Below are positions 17,231-26,091 of a DNA stretch of 64,000 nucleotides, piece by piece. Source of the stretch: Hydrocarboniphaga sp. (GTDB lineage Bacteria > Pseudomonadota > Gammaproteobacteria > Nevskiales > Nevskiaceae). The translations under genes were made by a program, and so were the position numbers. The first letter of the stretch is position 1. Every line of letters begins with the position of its first letter. Where the stretch lies: assembly GCF_028291725.1 (NCBI RefSeq), contig NZ_JAQGNT010000043.1:1-64000 (forward strand), written 5' to 3'. The notes beneath the pieces were generated by a model. The model worked only from the letters and a program-made list of their open reading frames with translations, searched no databases and had not been told where the DNA came from.

Positions 17231-19687
17231 TCAGCCGCCGAACTGATAGTTGATGCGCAGTCCGTAGGTTACTGGTTGCGCCAACTTGCCGGCGATGCCG
17301 GTATCGAACTGCGTCTCGTAGATGTAGTGCTTCTGCGAGGTGATGTTGTCGCAGAAGGCAGTCAGCCGCAGATCCCAGGGGGTGTAGAGATAGCTGGCGC
17401 GAGCGTTCAACAGGTAGAAGCTGTCCTGCCTGATGCTGTTCTGCGCATCGAAATAGTAGCCGTCGTTGTAGTACAGATCGACTCCCGGCTCGAACACGCC
17501 GTCGTCGACAGGCTGGGAATAGTTCAGGCCGGTCACGGCAGAGAATTTAGGGTTTCGCGCGATCGTGTTGCCGGAAAAGTTATTGCCCGTCGTCGAGAAG
17601 CCGGCAGCGTTATACCCGCCCGCGTCGGTGAAATCGTTGTAGCGACTCTTCAGATACGTGGCACCGACATTGGCCTGCAGTCCGCCCGCGATCTGCCAGA
17701 TGACCTCGCCCTCGACACCTTTCACCGTCGCCTTCTTCGCGTTCTCGAAGTTCACCACGCCACCGCTGGTCAGCGAGACGAATTGAACCTGCTGGTCGTG
17801 GATAATCGTCTCGAACGCAGCCGCGTTGACACGCAACCGGCGGTTGAACAGATCGCTCTTGAAACCCGCTTCAAATGCATCGACGGTTTCGGGTTTGATA
17901 TAGGTCGGCGCGGATGTGAGATTGACGATATTGAAGCTGCCGCTCTTGAAGGCGCGCTGGTAGGACGCATAGGTCAGCACGTGTTCGGCAGGTTTCACCG
18001 AGACCGAAATCTTCGGCGAGAAATTGGTCTTTACCGTAGTTTGCTCCGGATACGACGTTGCCTGGAGATTCACCAGGTCGGCGCCGAGAATCACGGCCTC
18101 AGCCGCAAGCCCTGCGTCGAAGACAGTGCGCTTTTCGTGCTGCAGGCGCGCTCCCAGCGTGATGTCGAGCCAGTCCAGCGGCGAATACGTGCCCTGCATG
18201 AAGCCCGATATCGACGTCGTCTTCAGCGAACCGGTTACATCGAGGTTGACGCCGGTCACCGGCACATTGGAACCCAGCGCTGTAATCAGATCAGTGATAG
18301 TCGCCAGCAGCGGCACCTGCGGCAAGGGGTTGTCGGGCTGCAAAACGTTATCCAGTCCCGCGAGATTGAACGGCAGGGGCACGAAACCGGTCACGCTATG
18401 CAGAAAAAAACCACCGACGATCCATTTGAAATGCTCCGCGCCCCAGGTGTCATCGTTCGACAGAATCTGCAGTTCCTGCGTGAAAATTCTCGCTTTCAGT
18501 GCGAGCTTGCTGTCATCGACGCTGCCGAAGCTGGCAAAGTTCGCGGAGCTGCCGTCGAAGTCCTGGTTGGCGTACGCCCTGTAGTCCTGATAGGCGGTGA
18601 TCGACTTGATGTCGAAAGGTCCGGGGTGCCCATTGAGCGTCAGCGACCCGACACCCAGGTCACCGTTCGAATACGGTTTGACGTTGACACTTGTCTGGTA
18701 ATCCGGCGAAGCCCTCGCGCCCAGTAGGGCTCCCAGAGTCGATGGCTGCACATTGGGCAGGAGGGCGGTGCCGGTCGCCTTCGAGCTGATGTAAAACCCG
18801 CTGCCGATCGCCTCGAACCAATCGGTCGGTGCCCATTTAAGCTTGAGGTTGGCGCCCAGATCGATGTTCGGGTTCAAACTCTCAAGCGGCGACGAATCGG
18901 CAAGCTTGTAGTACTCGTCACTGCGATTGGCGACCACCGAAATACTCGCTGACAAGGTGTCGACTATAGGTCCGCTGACGAACACCCGGTTGTCGAACTC
19001 TCCGAAACGCGAGGCCTGGCCGTTGTATTCGCCGGTGAAGTCCGGCGTGGGGTCCCGGGTCACGATATTGATTGCACCGCCGGTGGAGTTGCGTCCGAAC
19101 AGGGTGCCCTGAGGTCCCTTGAGAATTTCGATGCGCTCGATCGAACCCAGCGCGCGGGCCAGTCCAAAGGAGATGGGGAAATTCACACCGTCGATATACG
19201 TGGCAACGCTGAGATCGGCCGATGGCAGGAAGGCGTCGGTGCCGACTCCGCGGATATAGATAATCGCGAAATTGGCCACCGAATCGAACGACATCGCCGG
19301 GATCTTCGTCGCCAGGCTTGCGCTGTTGCTGACACCCTGGGTCGCCAGCTGCTCGGACGTGAAGGCCGAGATCGAGATCGGTACGCTCTGAATGCTTTCC
19401 GCGCGCTTTTGCGCCGTGACCACAACCTCTTCAATGCCGATGCTCTCGACCCCGGCACTCCGCTTGATTTCCTCCCCGGACGCCTGCGCTTCCCCGGAAG
19501 AAACCGGAATGCTGCCCAGCTCTTGTTCGGGCTCTGACGGTGTGCCTGCTGTCGCCGCACCGTCGGGCGAGGCATCGGACGCAGCGGCCGGCGATTCCAT
19601 CTGAGCCGGCACGCCAAGCGGCGTCATCAACGGCAGTGGGCCGGCAAGGGTCGCCAGAATCAGGGCGCGGGCATTACGCTTCTTCAT
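17231..19687 (-). CDS. TonB-dependent outer membrane receptor
   Basis: Outer-membrane active transporter of 818 residues for uptake of a hydrophobic or chelated substrate. A signal peptide (MKKRNARALILATLAG..) is followed by an Ala/Ser/Glu-rich linker of about 55 residues and the TonB-box region (IEEVVVTAQKR). Then come the plug (IYIRGVG; GPQGTLFGRNSTGGAIN) and a barrel ending in LRINYQFGG with the terminal aromatic. It belongs to the receptor group common in sphingomonads and Nevskiales for sterol- and terpene-like compounds; the substrate is not known. The ATG at 19687 is preferred, because the ATG at 19699 lies within the GGAGGAGA ribosome site. A paralogue collapsed by deletions lies at 34187-35179. 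A weak AGGTATTG element sits upstream at 19736. Confidence 0.9.
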   Translation of the reverse strand: MKKRNARALILATLAGPLPLMTPLGVPAQMESPAAASDASPDGAATAGTPSEPEQELGSIPVSSGEAQASGEEIKRSAGVESIGIEEVVVTAQKRAESIQSVPISISAFTSEQLATQGVSNSASLATKIPAMSFDSVANFAIIYIRGVGTDAFLPSADLSVATYIDGVNFPISFGLARALGSIERIEILKGPQGTLFGRNSTGGAINIVTRDPTPDFTGEYNGQASRFGEFDNRVFVSGPIVDTLSASISVVANRSDEYYKLADSSPLESLNPNIDLGANLKLKWAPTDWFEAIGSGFYISSKATGTALLPNVQPSTLGALLGARASPDYQTSVNVKPYSNGDLGVGSLTLNGHPGPFDIKSITAYQDYRAYANQDFDGSSANFASFGSVDDSKLALKARIFTQELQILSNDDTWGAEHFKWIVGGFFLHSVTGFVPLPFNLAGLDNVLQPDNPLPQVPLLATITDLITALGSNVPVTGVNLDVTGSLKTTSISGFMQGTYSPLDWLDITLGARLQHEKRTVFDAGLAAEAVILGADLVNLQATSYPEQTTVKTNFSPKISVSVKPAEHVLTYASYQRAFKSGSFNIVNLTSAPTYIKPETVDAFEAGFKSDLFNRRLRVNAAAFETIIHDQQVQFVSLTSGGVVNFENAKKATVKGVEGEVIWQIAGGLQANVGATYLKSRYNDFTDAGGYNAAGFSTTGNNFSGNTIARNPKFSAVTGLNYSQPVDDGVFEPGVDLYYNDGYYFDAQNSIRQDSFYLLNARASYLYTPWDLRLTAFCDNITSQKHYIYETQFDTGIAGKLAQPVTYGLRINYQFGG

Positions 19688-19753
19688 GTTCTCCTCCATC
19701 TCTCACGATCCACCGGCGACTTATGAGCGTCGCTGAGGTATTGCTTCTGGGAA

Positions 19754-21649
19754 TCAATTCAGCGGCAGCAATCGCATCTGGGTACGACGATCCAGCCGGA
19801 CATCCGCACTGGCTTCGCCACCCGGATCGGCAGTCAGAGCGGGCTCTCCTTCGGCACCGGCCAGCCGATAGCGGCCATTCGCTCGCAGTCGCGAAAAGCC
19901 CAGCTGATGGCGAGCGCCCGCCCGCGTCGGAAGCAGCTCGAAGTCGAGCGCGGCGCCGTCGGACACGGCGCGCGTAACCATCACCGCCGGATACGGAACA
20001 TCAGACAGCAGCGGTCCTTCGCGCCAGGCTGTTGGATAGTCCGCGTGGGCCAGCCGATTCCAGGCACCGTGGGATCCAAAGCGAGCCATGTGCGAAGTCA
20101 GGTTGACGAACGTGGAGCCCGGCCAGCGCAGCGCACCGCCGTTGTTCTCGACGCCCAGCGCATCGTGTCTGGCCTTGGTGAACGCGTAGACCTCGCTGTC
20201 GCCCATCTCCTTGGCCGCCAGCATCAGTTGAGGATAGAAGGCGTTGCCGTCGCTCATCTGGTAGTTGCCGGTGTCCAGCCGGTCGGCCCTGCCAATCGGT
20301 ATCAGGTCGCCGCCGTCGCGACGCAGGAACTCGTGCCGCAACTGCGCCCAGCCTCGCGCGGCGATACCCGGCGCGAACATATTGCGCAGCCACAGGTTGC
20401 CGGCGAACAGCGTCGCGCCGCGAGTGGCGATCTGCAGACCGATGCGATTGGCCATGATCACCACCTGCCCGCCGTCCGCGCAGGTGAACTCCTGCTCCAT
20501 GCGCTTCAGAAACGTCGGCATCAGGGCCTCGGCGTGGCGGCTGCCATGGAAGCGGTCGTACAGCGCCAGCCCGGCGATGCCTTCTTCGTTGCAATACGAG
20601 AAAACCCAGTTGGGTTCACACGGATAGAAGCACAGCTTGTCGTTACCGAAGTTGCGGACCAGCGTGTCGGCTATCTTGGGGTAGCTGTATTCGTAGGTCT
20701 TGCGGTCGTTCCATCGGAACGGCAGGGAGCCGGTGGCATCGATGCTGCGGTCGCCGGTCGTGATCTGGTAAGCACCGAGCGCGAGGGCATACCAGCCGGT
20801 GATCATGATGTTCTCGTTGACCATCGGGTCCGGGTCGATACGCCCGTTGCCCCAAAGATTTTCCCAGAACCAGTACTGCCATACGCGGCGATCGGTCATC
20901 TTCATGATCGCATTGCGCTGCGCCTGCTGCAGGTAGCCCGAGAACGCGGGCAGGCGGTTGCTGCGCAGCATTGCCAGTGATTCGGTCAGCGTGTAGAGCT
21001 GATAGCGCCACGCCGCTTCACGGAACTGGTCGATCGTGGTGAAGCCGTCGAAGCGGTCGATCGGCTGAAGGGCCAGATCGAGCATGAATCGCATCGCGCC
21101 GACTTCCTGCTCGTCCAGCGCCGGGCCGATTTCGAAGCCTGACGGCACCGGCATCAACGGCACGGTCACCAAATGCGCATTGAGATCCTTCGCGACCGCC
21201 AGCTGTTGCTTCAACTTGGCTGGAGCGCGCAACTTCTGCACCAGCAACAGCAACAGAACCGCTGCAGGAGCCGCGATGCGCGCCCACTGCCAGGGCTCGG
21301 CCGGCACCACCAGCGCGGCGAGCCAGCCGCTGCCGAGCCACACGATGATCGGCGCGACGAAGGCTCCGATCAGCAGCCAAGCCAGCAGGCTGGCGACGAA
21401 AACCATCAGGGTCAGCAGCATCAGCAGTGGATGCGCCGAGTACAGAAAGCCCGCGCCAGGAAACGTCAGCCCGACACCGAAAGCCGCCCAGTGCGCACCC
21501 AAGCCGCTCGAGGACAGCACCGCACCGATGCCGACGGCCGCGGCCCAGAGCAGCAGGCTGCGACGGCGGATTGCCCGCGTGACCGGCCCCACCAGCTGTC
21601 GCTGTTCGTCGAACAATGGCACGGATCCGGAGCGCCGATCCTGAGTCAT
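19754..21649 (-). CDS. Linalool dehydratase/isomerase-like membrane protein
   Basis: Protein of 631 residues. The first 140 or so carry four hydrophobic helices (about 31-50, 53-69, 73-100, 123-140). The remainder is an alpha-barrel-like domain resembling the Castellaniella linalool dehydratase/isomerase (LDI): VNENIMITGW..LGAYQITTG (277-299), CEPNWVFSYC (Cys344, Cys353, same spacing as the LDI cysteine pair) and YDRFHGS (364-370). Other LDI active-site positions differ: the LDI histidine in the KGHLNLMYG motif is Trp here, and the Tyr/Cys pair near the LDI Asp39 region is not obvious. It may act on another isoprenoid alcohol or alkene, or have a different reaction. Two operator copies lie upstream at 21791-21818. 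This is the strongest terpene-metabolism clue in the window; the assignment rests on motif recall. Confidence 0.72.
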   Translation of the reverse strand: MTQDRRSGSVPLFDEQRQLVGPVTRAIRRRSLLLWAAAVGIGAVLSSSGLGAHWAAFGVGLTFPGAGFLYSAHPLLMLLTLMVFVASLLAWLLIGAFVAPIIVWLGSGWLAALVVPAEPWQWARIAAPAAVLLLLLVQKLRAPAKLKQQLAVAKDLNAHLVTVPLMPVPSGFEIGPALDEQEVGAMRFMLDLALQPIDRFDGFTTIDQFREAAWRYQLYTLTESLAMLRSNRLPAFSGYLQQAQRNAIMKMTDRRVWQYWFWENLWGNGRIDPDPMVNENIMITGWYALALGAYQITTGDRSIDATGSLPFRWNDRKTYEYSYPKIADTLVRNFGNDKLCFYPCEPNWVFSYCNEEGIAGLALYDRFHGSRHAEALMPTFLKRMEQEFTCADGGQVVIMANRIGLQIATRGATLFAGNLWLRNMFAPGIAARGWAQLRHEFLRRDGGDLIPIGRADRLDTGNYQMSDGNAFYPQLMLAAKEMGDSEVYAFTKARHDALGVENNGGALRWPGSTFVNLTSHMARFGSHGAWNRLAHADYPTAWREGPLLSDVPYPAVMVTRAVSDGAALDFELLPTRAGARHQLGFSRLRANGRYRLAGAEGEPALTADPGGEASADVRLDRRTQMRLLPLN

Positions 21650-21790
21650 AGGGCTGCGCCGACGTCAGTGTCAGATAGCTTGCGGGGTTGCATTCAACGG
21701 TCTCCGTACGATGCATGCAGCAGGGCTGTGGTTGCCGCCCCTTTTTGATGTGCTTCGACGCAAATGATCGCACAGCTCTAGCCATAAAAG

Positions 21791-21818
21791 AAGTACCTTA
21801 ATAGATAAACAGGTATCG
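21791..21818. promoter_or_regulatory. Putative paired operator of the LDI-like gene
   Basis: AAGTACCT (21791-21798) and AGGTATCG (21811-21818) are spaced 20 bp centre to centre, about 140-170 bp upstream of the LDI-like ATG at 21649. Each differs by one base from AGRTAYCT. The AT-rich stretch TTAATAGATAAAC between them may contain a promoter. Confidence 0.45.
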
Positions 21819-21925
21819 GTATAGATGACCGGAGCACCTGGCGGCGAGACGAGCTTCGGATCTCGGCGCTGCTCTGGCGCTCCGGATAGACAGCCGAGAT
21901 CCGGAGACTACCTCGTCCATTTAAT

Positions 21926-21935
21926 GAGATATCTC
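21926..21935. promoter_or_regulatory. Putative operator, perfect GAGATATCTC palindrome
   Basis: A perfect 10-bp palindrome, GAGATATCTC, inside TGAGATATCTCA (12 bp symmetrical). It lies between the LDI-like gene and the 3' end of the headless FCD gene. The same sequence occurs upstream of the TonB receptor at 34126-34135. Confidence 0.55.
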
Positions 21936-21985
21936 AATTGTATGTGTCGACTATCGCGTCGCAATACTCCCAGCAGCTGCGGCGT

Positions 21986-22549
21986 TCAGCCCAGCCAGCC
22001 TTCGGCGGCGAGATCCGGCAGCCATTCCACGATCATCGCGGCGTAACGGCCGGCGACGACTACGGCGATATCCGCCTCTCCGCGCGCCACATGCTCGGCG
22101 ATCTGCCGATGGCACCTGGCGATGGCCGCCGCCTGCTCGTGGCTGATCTGGAACTCGGTGTACTTGGCATCGCGGGTGATGGCGAGAATCGCCTCAACAA
22201 ACAGTTCCAGCGCAGGATTGCCGCAACTCTGTGCCAGCAGCCGTTCGAAATCGGCGATCACGCGTCCCCGCTGCCGATAGCCGGGCAAAGCCTCGAAGCC
22301 CTCGTGTTCCGTAACGAACGCAGCCAGCCTGGTGCGAAGAGCCGGATCGGGATGCTCTGCGAGCTGGCGTACGGCTTCGATGGTCAGTGGCCCGCATACC
22401 CGGGCGACCTGTTTCAACGTCGCCCCCCGGCTGCTCAGCACCATTGCTGCTATGTGCGATACGATCCGTTCGGTAGTCGGCCACCATTCGCGGCGCGGGC
22501 AATTCGACGGGTCGCCGGAGCGGCGCTGTCGATACGGCACTGGTGTCAC
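21986..22549 (-). pseudogene. GntR-family FCD domain lacking its DNA-binding domain
   Basis: Of 187 residues, about 30-180 match the C-terminal effector/dimer (FCD) half of the GntR protein encoded divergently at 22769. Parallel motifs are IAAMVLSSRGATLKQV against ASIFLNSQGTTLRQL, CGNPALELFVEAI against SGNPAVELMINVM, and TEFQI against STFQI. The 80-100-residue winged helix that should precede this is absent in all frames upstream; the start is a GTG at 22549 with no good ribosome site. It is either a truncated paralogue or, less likely, a retained DNA-binding-free partner that could form mixed dimers with the intact regulator. Confidence 0.65.
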
Positions 22550-22768
22550 CGCGCTTTCGCATGCTACCCCGTTGTCGGCCGCTCAGATTGGTGATCATAT
22601 CGGCATTCTTCGGACAAAAGAGCTAATTCAATCGAGGCGTTCAGGCACGGATCGCTTTGATAAGCCGGGTCAAGGCTGGCTAAGATGCGTATATCGGCAG
22701 GAGTTTGATCGAAGCCCTCGCATCGGGCTTGAACTTCAGCCCACACGATTGATTTCCCGGACCACCCG

Positions 22769-23608
22769 ATGACCGCTGCGCGCACCACCAGCAAGAGCAA
22801 AATTCCCGTGTCCGATCTGCCGCCCAAACCGGCCAAGCGGCGCAATGCGGTGACGGCAAGCTCCCTGCGCGAGCTCAGGCTCAAGAAGCCGCGACCCGGC
22901 GAAGAAGGTAATTCCCTGGTCAGGCAGGCGGTTGATGCGCTGCGTCGGCGCATCCTGGCAACGACGGAGGACAACCGCTTCCTGGGTTCCGAAGACCAGC
23001 TGCTGACGGCGCTCGGTGTCAGCCGCCCGACTTTTCGGCAGGCGGCGCGACTGCTGGAGCACGAGCAGCTGCTGAAGATCAAGCGCGGCATCGGCGGCGG
23101 CTTCTTCGCGCAGCCGCCGAGTGCCGAGGCCGTCAGCCGGCTCGCATCGATCTTCCTGAACTCGCAGGGCACCACCCTGCGCCAGCTGCATGACGCGACC
23201 GCGCCGATGTTGATGGAAGCCGCGCGCATGCTCGCCAAGAATCCGGACGCGAAAGCGCGGCGCGCACTACAGGAATTCCTGCACAGCCATGCCGGGTTCG
23301 ACGAGAAAGCGTCGGGCGAGGCGCGGCTCAAGGTTCGCGTTCTGCTCGAGTTCGAACAACTGGTCGGCAAGCTGTCAGGCAATCCTGCGGTGGAGCTGAT
23401 GATCAACGTGATGCGCGACCTGGTCCGCGATCCGCGTTACAGCACTTTCCAGATCGACGATGCCCGCATCGCGGTCTATGCCAGCTTCGCGCGCCGCCTC
23501 ACGCAGGCGGTCATCGACGGCGACGGTGAACTCGCAATGCTGATCGTCAAGCGCCACACCAAGGAAGTCCGCACCTGGATTCCCGACGGCGCGGCGCCCA
23601 GCGACTAA
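22769..23608 (+). CDS. GntR family regulator, FadR/FCD subfamily
   Basis: Transcription factor of 279 residues. A basic N-terminal tail is followed by a winged helix at about 49-115 (LVRQAVDALRRRILATTEDN; ALGVSRPTFRQAARLLEHEQL; GIGGGFFA). An all-helical FCD ligand domain spans 135-270. FCD proteins usually sense acyl-CoAs, organic acids or sugar acids. The gene is divergent from the headless FCD paralogue and convergent with acyl-CoA dehydrogenase pair 2 (15 bp between stops). It is a prime candidate for binding the AGRTAYCT sites, because NanR of the same subfamily binds GGTATA repeats. That link is inferred. Confidence 0.88.
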   Translation: MTAARTTSKSKIPVSDLPPKPAKRRNAVTASSLRELRLKKPRPGEEGNSLVRQAVDALRRRILATTEDNRFLGSEDQLLTALGVSRPTFRQAARLLEHEQLLKIKRGIGGGFFAQPPSAEAVSRLASIFLNSQGTTLRQLHDATAPMLMEAARMLAKNPDAKARRALQEFLHSHAGFDEKASGEARLKVRVLLEFEQLVGKLSGNPAVELMINVMRDLVRDPRYSTFQIDDARIAVYASFARRLTQAVIDGDGELAMLIVKRHTKEVRTWIPDGAAPSD

Positions 23609-23623
23609 CTTTGCTTGGGCCTG

Positions 23624-24847
23624 TTAACGGCCTGACGGCAACTTGCTGAAAGCGACTTCCTTGTCGACGCGGATGTCGCCGGGCAAGCCCAGCGCGCGCT
23701 CGGCGATCTGGTTGCGAAGGATTTCGTCGGCACCGCCCGCGATACGCAGCGCCGCACCCCAGAAATACCCGTCGTGGAATTTCTTCAGCTCGGCCGCCAT
23801 CGCCGGCGACGCGGTCTCGGGATAAAGCCCGGCGGTGCCGGCGATGTCGAGCGCCAGCGACGACAGGTCCTGTAGCAGGTTGGCGTAGACCAGCTTGCCC
23901 ATGCCGGCGACGGCCGACAGCATTTCGCCACGTGAAATCTGCGTCAGAAGGCGAAAGCGGAAGTACTTGAGCCCCTGCTCCTGCGCGGCCAGCCGCGCCA
24001 GCTGCATTCGGTAGACCGCCTGCAGCTCGGGCTCCAGCGTCTGCAGCAGGCCGAGCACCGAGCGCACGTCTGGCAGCGTGCCGGACTCGCCTCCGACACT
24101 GACGCGCTCGTTCATCAGCGTCGTCATCGTAACCTTCCACCCTTCGCCGACCTGCCCGATCCGACAGCAGTCGGGAATGCGGACGTCGTTGAGGAAGACC
24201 TCGTTGAATTCGGACTCGCCTGAGATCTGCCGGATCGGGCGGACTTCCACACCGGGCGTGCGCATGTCCAGCAGGAAATAGCTAAGACCCTTGTGCTTCG
24301 GCACACTGGCGTCGCTGCGCGCGACCAGCAGCCCCCAATGCGCCACGTGTGCCCAGGAATTCCAGACTTTCTGGCCGGAGATGATCCAGTCGTCGCCGTC
24401 TCGCGTGGCCCTCGCTCGCAGCCCCGCCAGATCCGATCCGGCGGCGGGTTCTGAGAACAGCTGACACCACAGTAACTCGCCCAGCAGCGTCGGTTTGACG
24501 AAACGCTCGATCTGTTCCGGCGTGCCGTGCGCGAGAATCGTCGGCACTGCGAGACCGACACCGATGCTCGTCAGCGGCCCTACCGGCAAGGGATAGCGAG
24601 CTTCCTCCTCGGCAAAGATCACTTCCATCATCGGGCTGGCATCGCGGCCACCTAGTGTCTGCGGAAGGCAGATCGCCGCGAAGCCGGCTGCAGCCTTCTT
24701 TCGCTGCCAGTCCTGGCCGCGCGCGGCGTATTCGATACCCGAGCGGTCAGCCGGCAGATCCTTGCAGAATTCCGGCGCCGTGGCCTGGAGCCAGCTGCGG
24801 ACCTCTACGCGAAACCGGGCTTCTTCCGGCGTATCTTGAACGTTCAT
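23624..24847 (-). CDS. Acyl-CoA dehydrogenase, large subunit type
   Basis: A 407-residue FAD enzyme. FSEPAAGSDLA is at 131-141, the NG/SGQKVWNSWAH substrate segment follows, and the helix-G base is Glu247 (MNERVSVGG). The C-terminus GGADEILRNQIAERALGLPGD is typical of the alpha subunit of heteromeric FadE pairs. It starts one base after the stop of its partner at 24849, so the pair is translationally coupled. The role is alpha,beta-dehydrogenation of a bulky acyl-CoA; the substrate is unknown. Confidence 0.9.
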   Translation of the reverse strand: MNVQDTPEEARFRVEVRSWLQATAPEFCKDLPADRSGIEYAARGQDWQRKKAAAGFAAICLPQTLGGRDASPMMEVIFAEEEARYPLPVGPLTSIGVGLAVPTILAHGTPEQIERFVKPTLLGELLWCQLFSEPAAGSDLAGLRARATRDGDDWIISGQKVWNSWAHVAHWGLLVARSDASVPKHKGLSYFLLDMRTPGVEVRPIRQISGESEFNEVFLNDVRIPDCCRIGQVGEGWKVTMTTLMNERVSVGGESGTLPDVRSVLGLLQTLEPELQAVYRMQLARLAAQEQGLKYFRFRLLTQISRGEMLSAVAGMGKLVYANLLQDLSSLALDIAGTAGLYPETASPAMAAELKKFHDGYFWGAALRIAGGADEILRNQIAERALGLPGDIRVDKEVAFSKLPSGR

Positions 24848-24848
24848 G

Positions 24849-25949
24849 TCAGATCCCGCGGGAGTAGCCGGCCAGCAGTTTCTGGCTCCATTGCGCTGCG
24901 TTGCCCAGGCTCACGGCCAGCAGGCGCGACCGGCGATAGTAGAACTGGCAATCAGCCTCCCAGGTGTAGCCGATACCGCCATGCAGATGCAGGTTTTCCT
25001 CGGCGGCAAACTCGAAGGCCTCGATGGCGGACAGCCGTGCGGCCGCAGCCGCTACGGGTCGCTCGGCAGGGCCAGCCTCCAGCGACCAGGCTCCGTAATA
25101 CGCATTGGAACGGGCCAGCTCGATCTTCACCAGCATGTCGGCGAGCTTGTGTTTGACTGCCTGGTTGCCTGCGATCGGCCGGCCAAACGCGTAGCGCTGC
25201 TGGCCGTAGGCCGCGATCATGTCGAGTGCGCCCTGGGCGCCGCCAATCTGCTCGAAGGCAGCGAAGATAGCGGCCTGCTCGTGGACCCGCGCCAGCAGCT
25301 GGCGGGCTTCGTCGCCGCGCGCGAGCACGTCCGCGTCGACCTGGTCCAGCACGAGGTGAGCTTGCGGTCTGAGTGCATCGAGTCCCTGTAGCGCAGTACG
25401 CATCACGCCGTTCGCGAGCGCGTCGACCAATAGCAGCAACGGCTCCTTGTCCGCATCCAGCGCCGTCACGATCAAGGCATCCGCGCCGGGCAGGTCCGCG
25501 ACGAGCGTCTTGCTGCCGCTGACCTTGCCTCCGGCGAACCGAGTCGCGATGTCGAAATTCCAGTCGCTGCGCTCGGCCGAGGCCAGCGTCACCACGGCCT
25601 GCCCGCCGACGATGCGCCTCAGCAGCCGGGCCGCTGCCGCGCCGGTGCAGCCCTTGAGAATCTCGGCAGCAATGCAAACCGTCGAAAAGAAAGGAACCGG
25701 TGCCAGGCAGCGACCGAGTTCCTCGTTCAGCACGCAGAGTTCAAGCGGGCCGAAACCCAGGCCGCCCTGCTCTTCCGCTACCGCCACGCCCAGCCAGCCC
25801 ATCTCGCCGAGCCGGGCCCAGAGACCGCGGTCGAAAGCGCTGCCTGTTTCGAGATGGCGGCGAATCGATGCAAAGCTCGAGACATCGCCCAGAAAACGGT
25901 GCGCCTCGTCGCGAAGCATCTTCTGCTCGTCGGAAAAATCGAAATCCAT
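24849..25949 (-). CDS. Acyl-CoA dehydrogenase, small partner subunit type
   Basis: A 366-residue acyl-CoA dehydrogenase-like protein. It starts MDFDFSDEQKMLRDEAHRFL and ends with HGGIGYTWEADCQFYYRRSR, the beta-type C-terminus. Neither of the two usual catalytic Glu positions is filled, so it likely needs the adjacent large subunit. A perfect operator (26013-26022) and a likely promoter lie about 65 bp upstream. It is first gene of a two-gene unit. Confidence 0.88.
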   Translation of the reverse strand: MDFDFSDEQKMLRDEAHRFLGDVSSFASIRRHLETGSAFDRGLWARLGEMGWLGVAVAEEQGGLGFGPLELCVLNEELGRCLAPVPFFSTVCIAAEILKGCTGAAAARLLRRIVGGQAVVTLASAERSDWNFDIATRFAGGKVSGSKTLVADLPGADALIVTALDADKEPLLLLVDALANGVMRTALQGLDALRPQAHLVLDQVDADVLARGDEARQLLARVHEQAAIFAAFEQIGGAQGALDMIAAYGQQRYAFGRPIAGNQAVKHKLADMLVKIELARSNAYYGAWSLEAGPAERPVAAAAARLSAIEAFEFAAEENLHLHGGIGYTWEADCQFYYRRSRLLAVSLGNAAQWSQKLLAGYSRGI

Positions 25950-26002
25950 GGGGTCCTTGACGCGGTGCCGGCGGGGTTCAGTGCCGTTTCGTCTGCGTCG
26001 CG

Positions 26003-26036
26003 CCCATATAATGAGGTATCTCTTTAATAGAGGTCA
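26003..26036 (-). promoter_or_regulatory. Promoter with operator in the spacer, acyl-CoA dehydrogenase pair 2
   Basis: Reading the minus strand, TTGACC (26036-26031) serves as -35 and the AT-rich CATTATAT near 26012-26005 as -10. Between them lies the palindrome GAGATACCTC (plus strand GAGGTATCTC, 26013-26022). A half-site GAGGTC overlaps the -35. A regulator bound here would directly block RNA polymerase. Confidence 0.55.
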
Positions 26037-26091
26037 ATGAATTGTTTATTTTGGACGCCGTAGCGAGGGCGTCGAAGAAACTCACAGCCTC

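Larger units (their letters stand above)
21650..21985. other. Intergenic control region upstream of the LDI-like gene
   Basis: This 336-bp stretch has no convincing gene. It holds the LDI-like gene leader and two clusters of the island-wide palindrome (21791-21818 and 21926-21935). A near-copy of the motif with one extra base (GAGACTACCTC) is at 21904-21914. Base composition around the motifs is clearly more AT-rich than the coding DNA. Any short frames here lack a ribosome site and family resemblance. Confidence 0.6.

Noticed and set aside
17276-18727. 483-codon plus-strand frame over the TonB receptor gene
   Set aside because: Shadow of the minus-strand receptor; Val/Arg/Asp-rich without domains, and the receptor reading is unambiguous.
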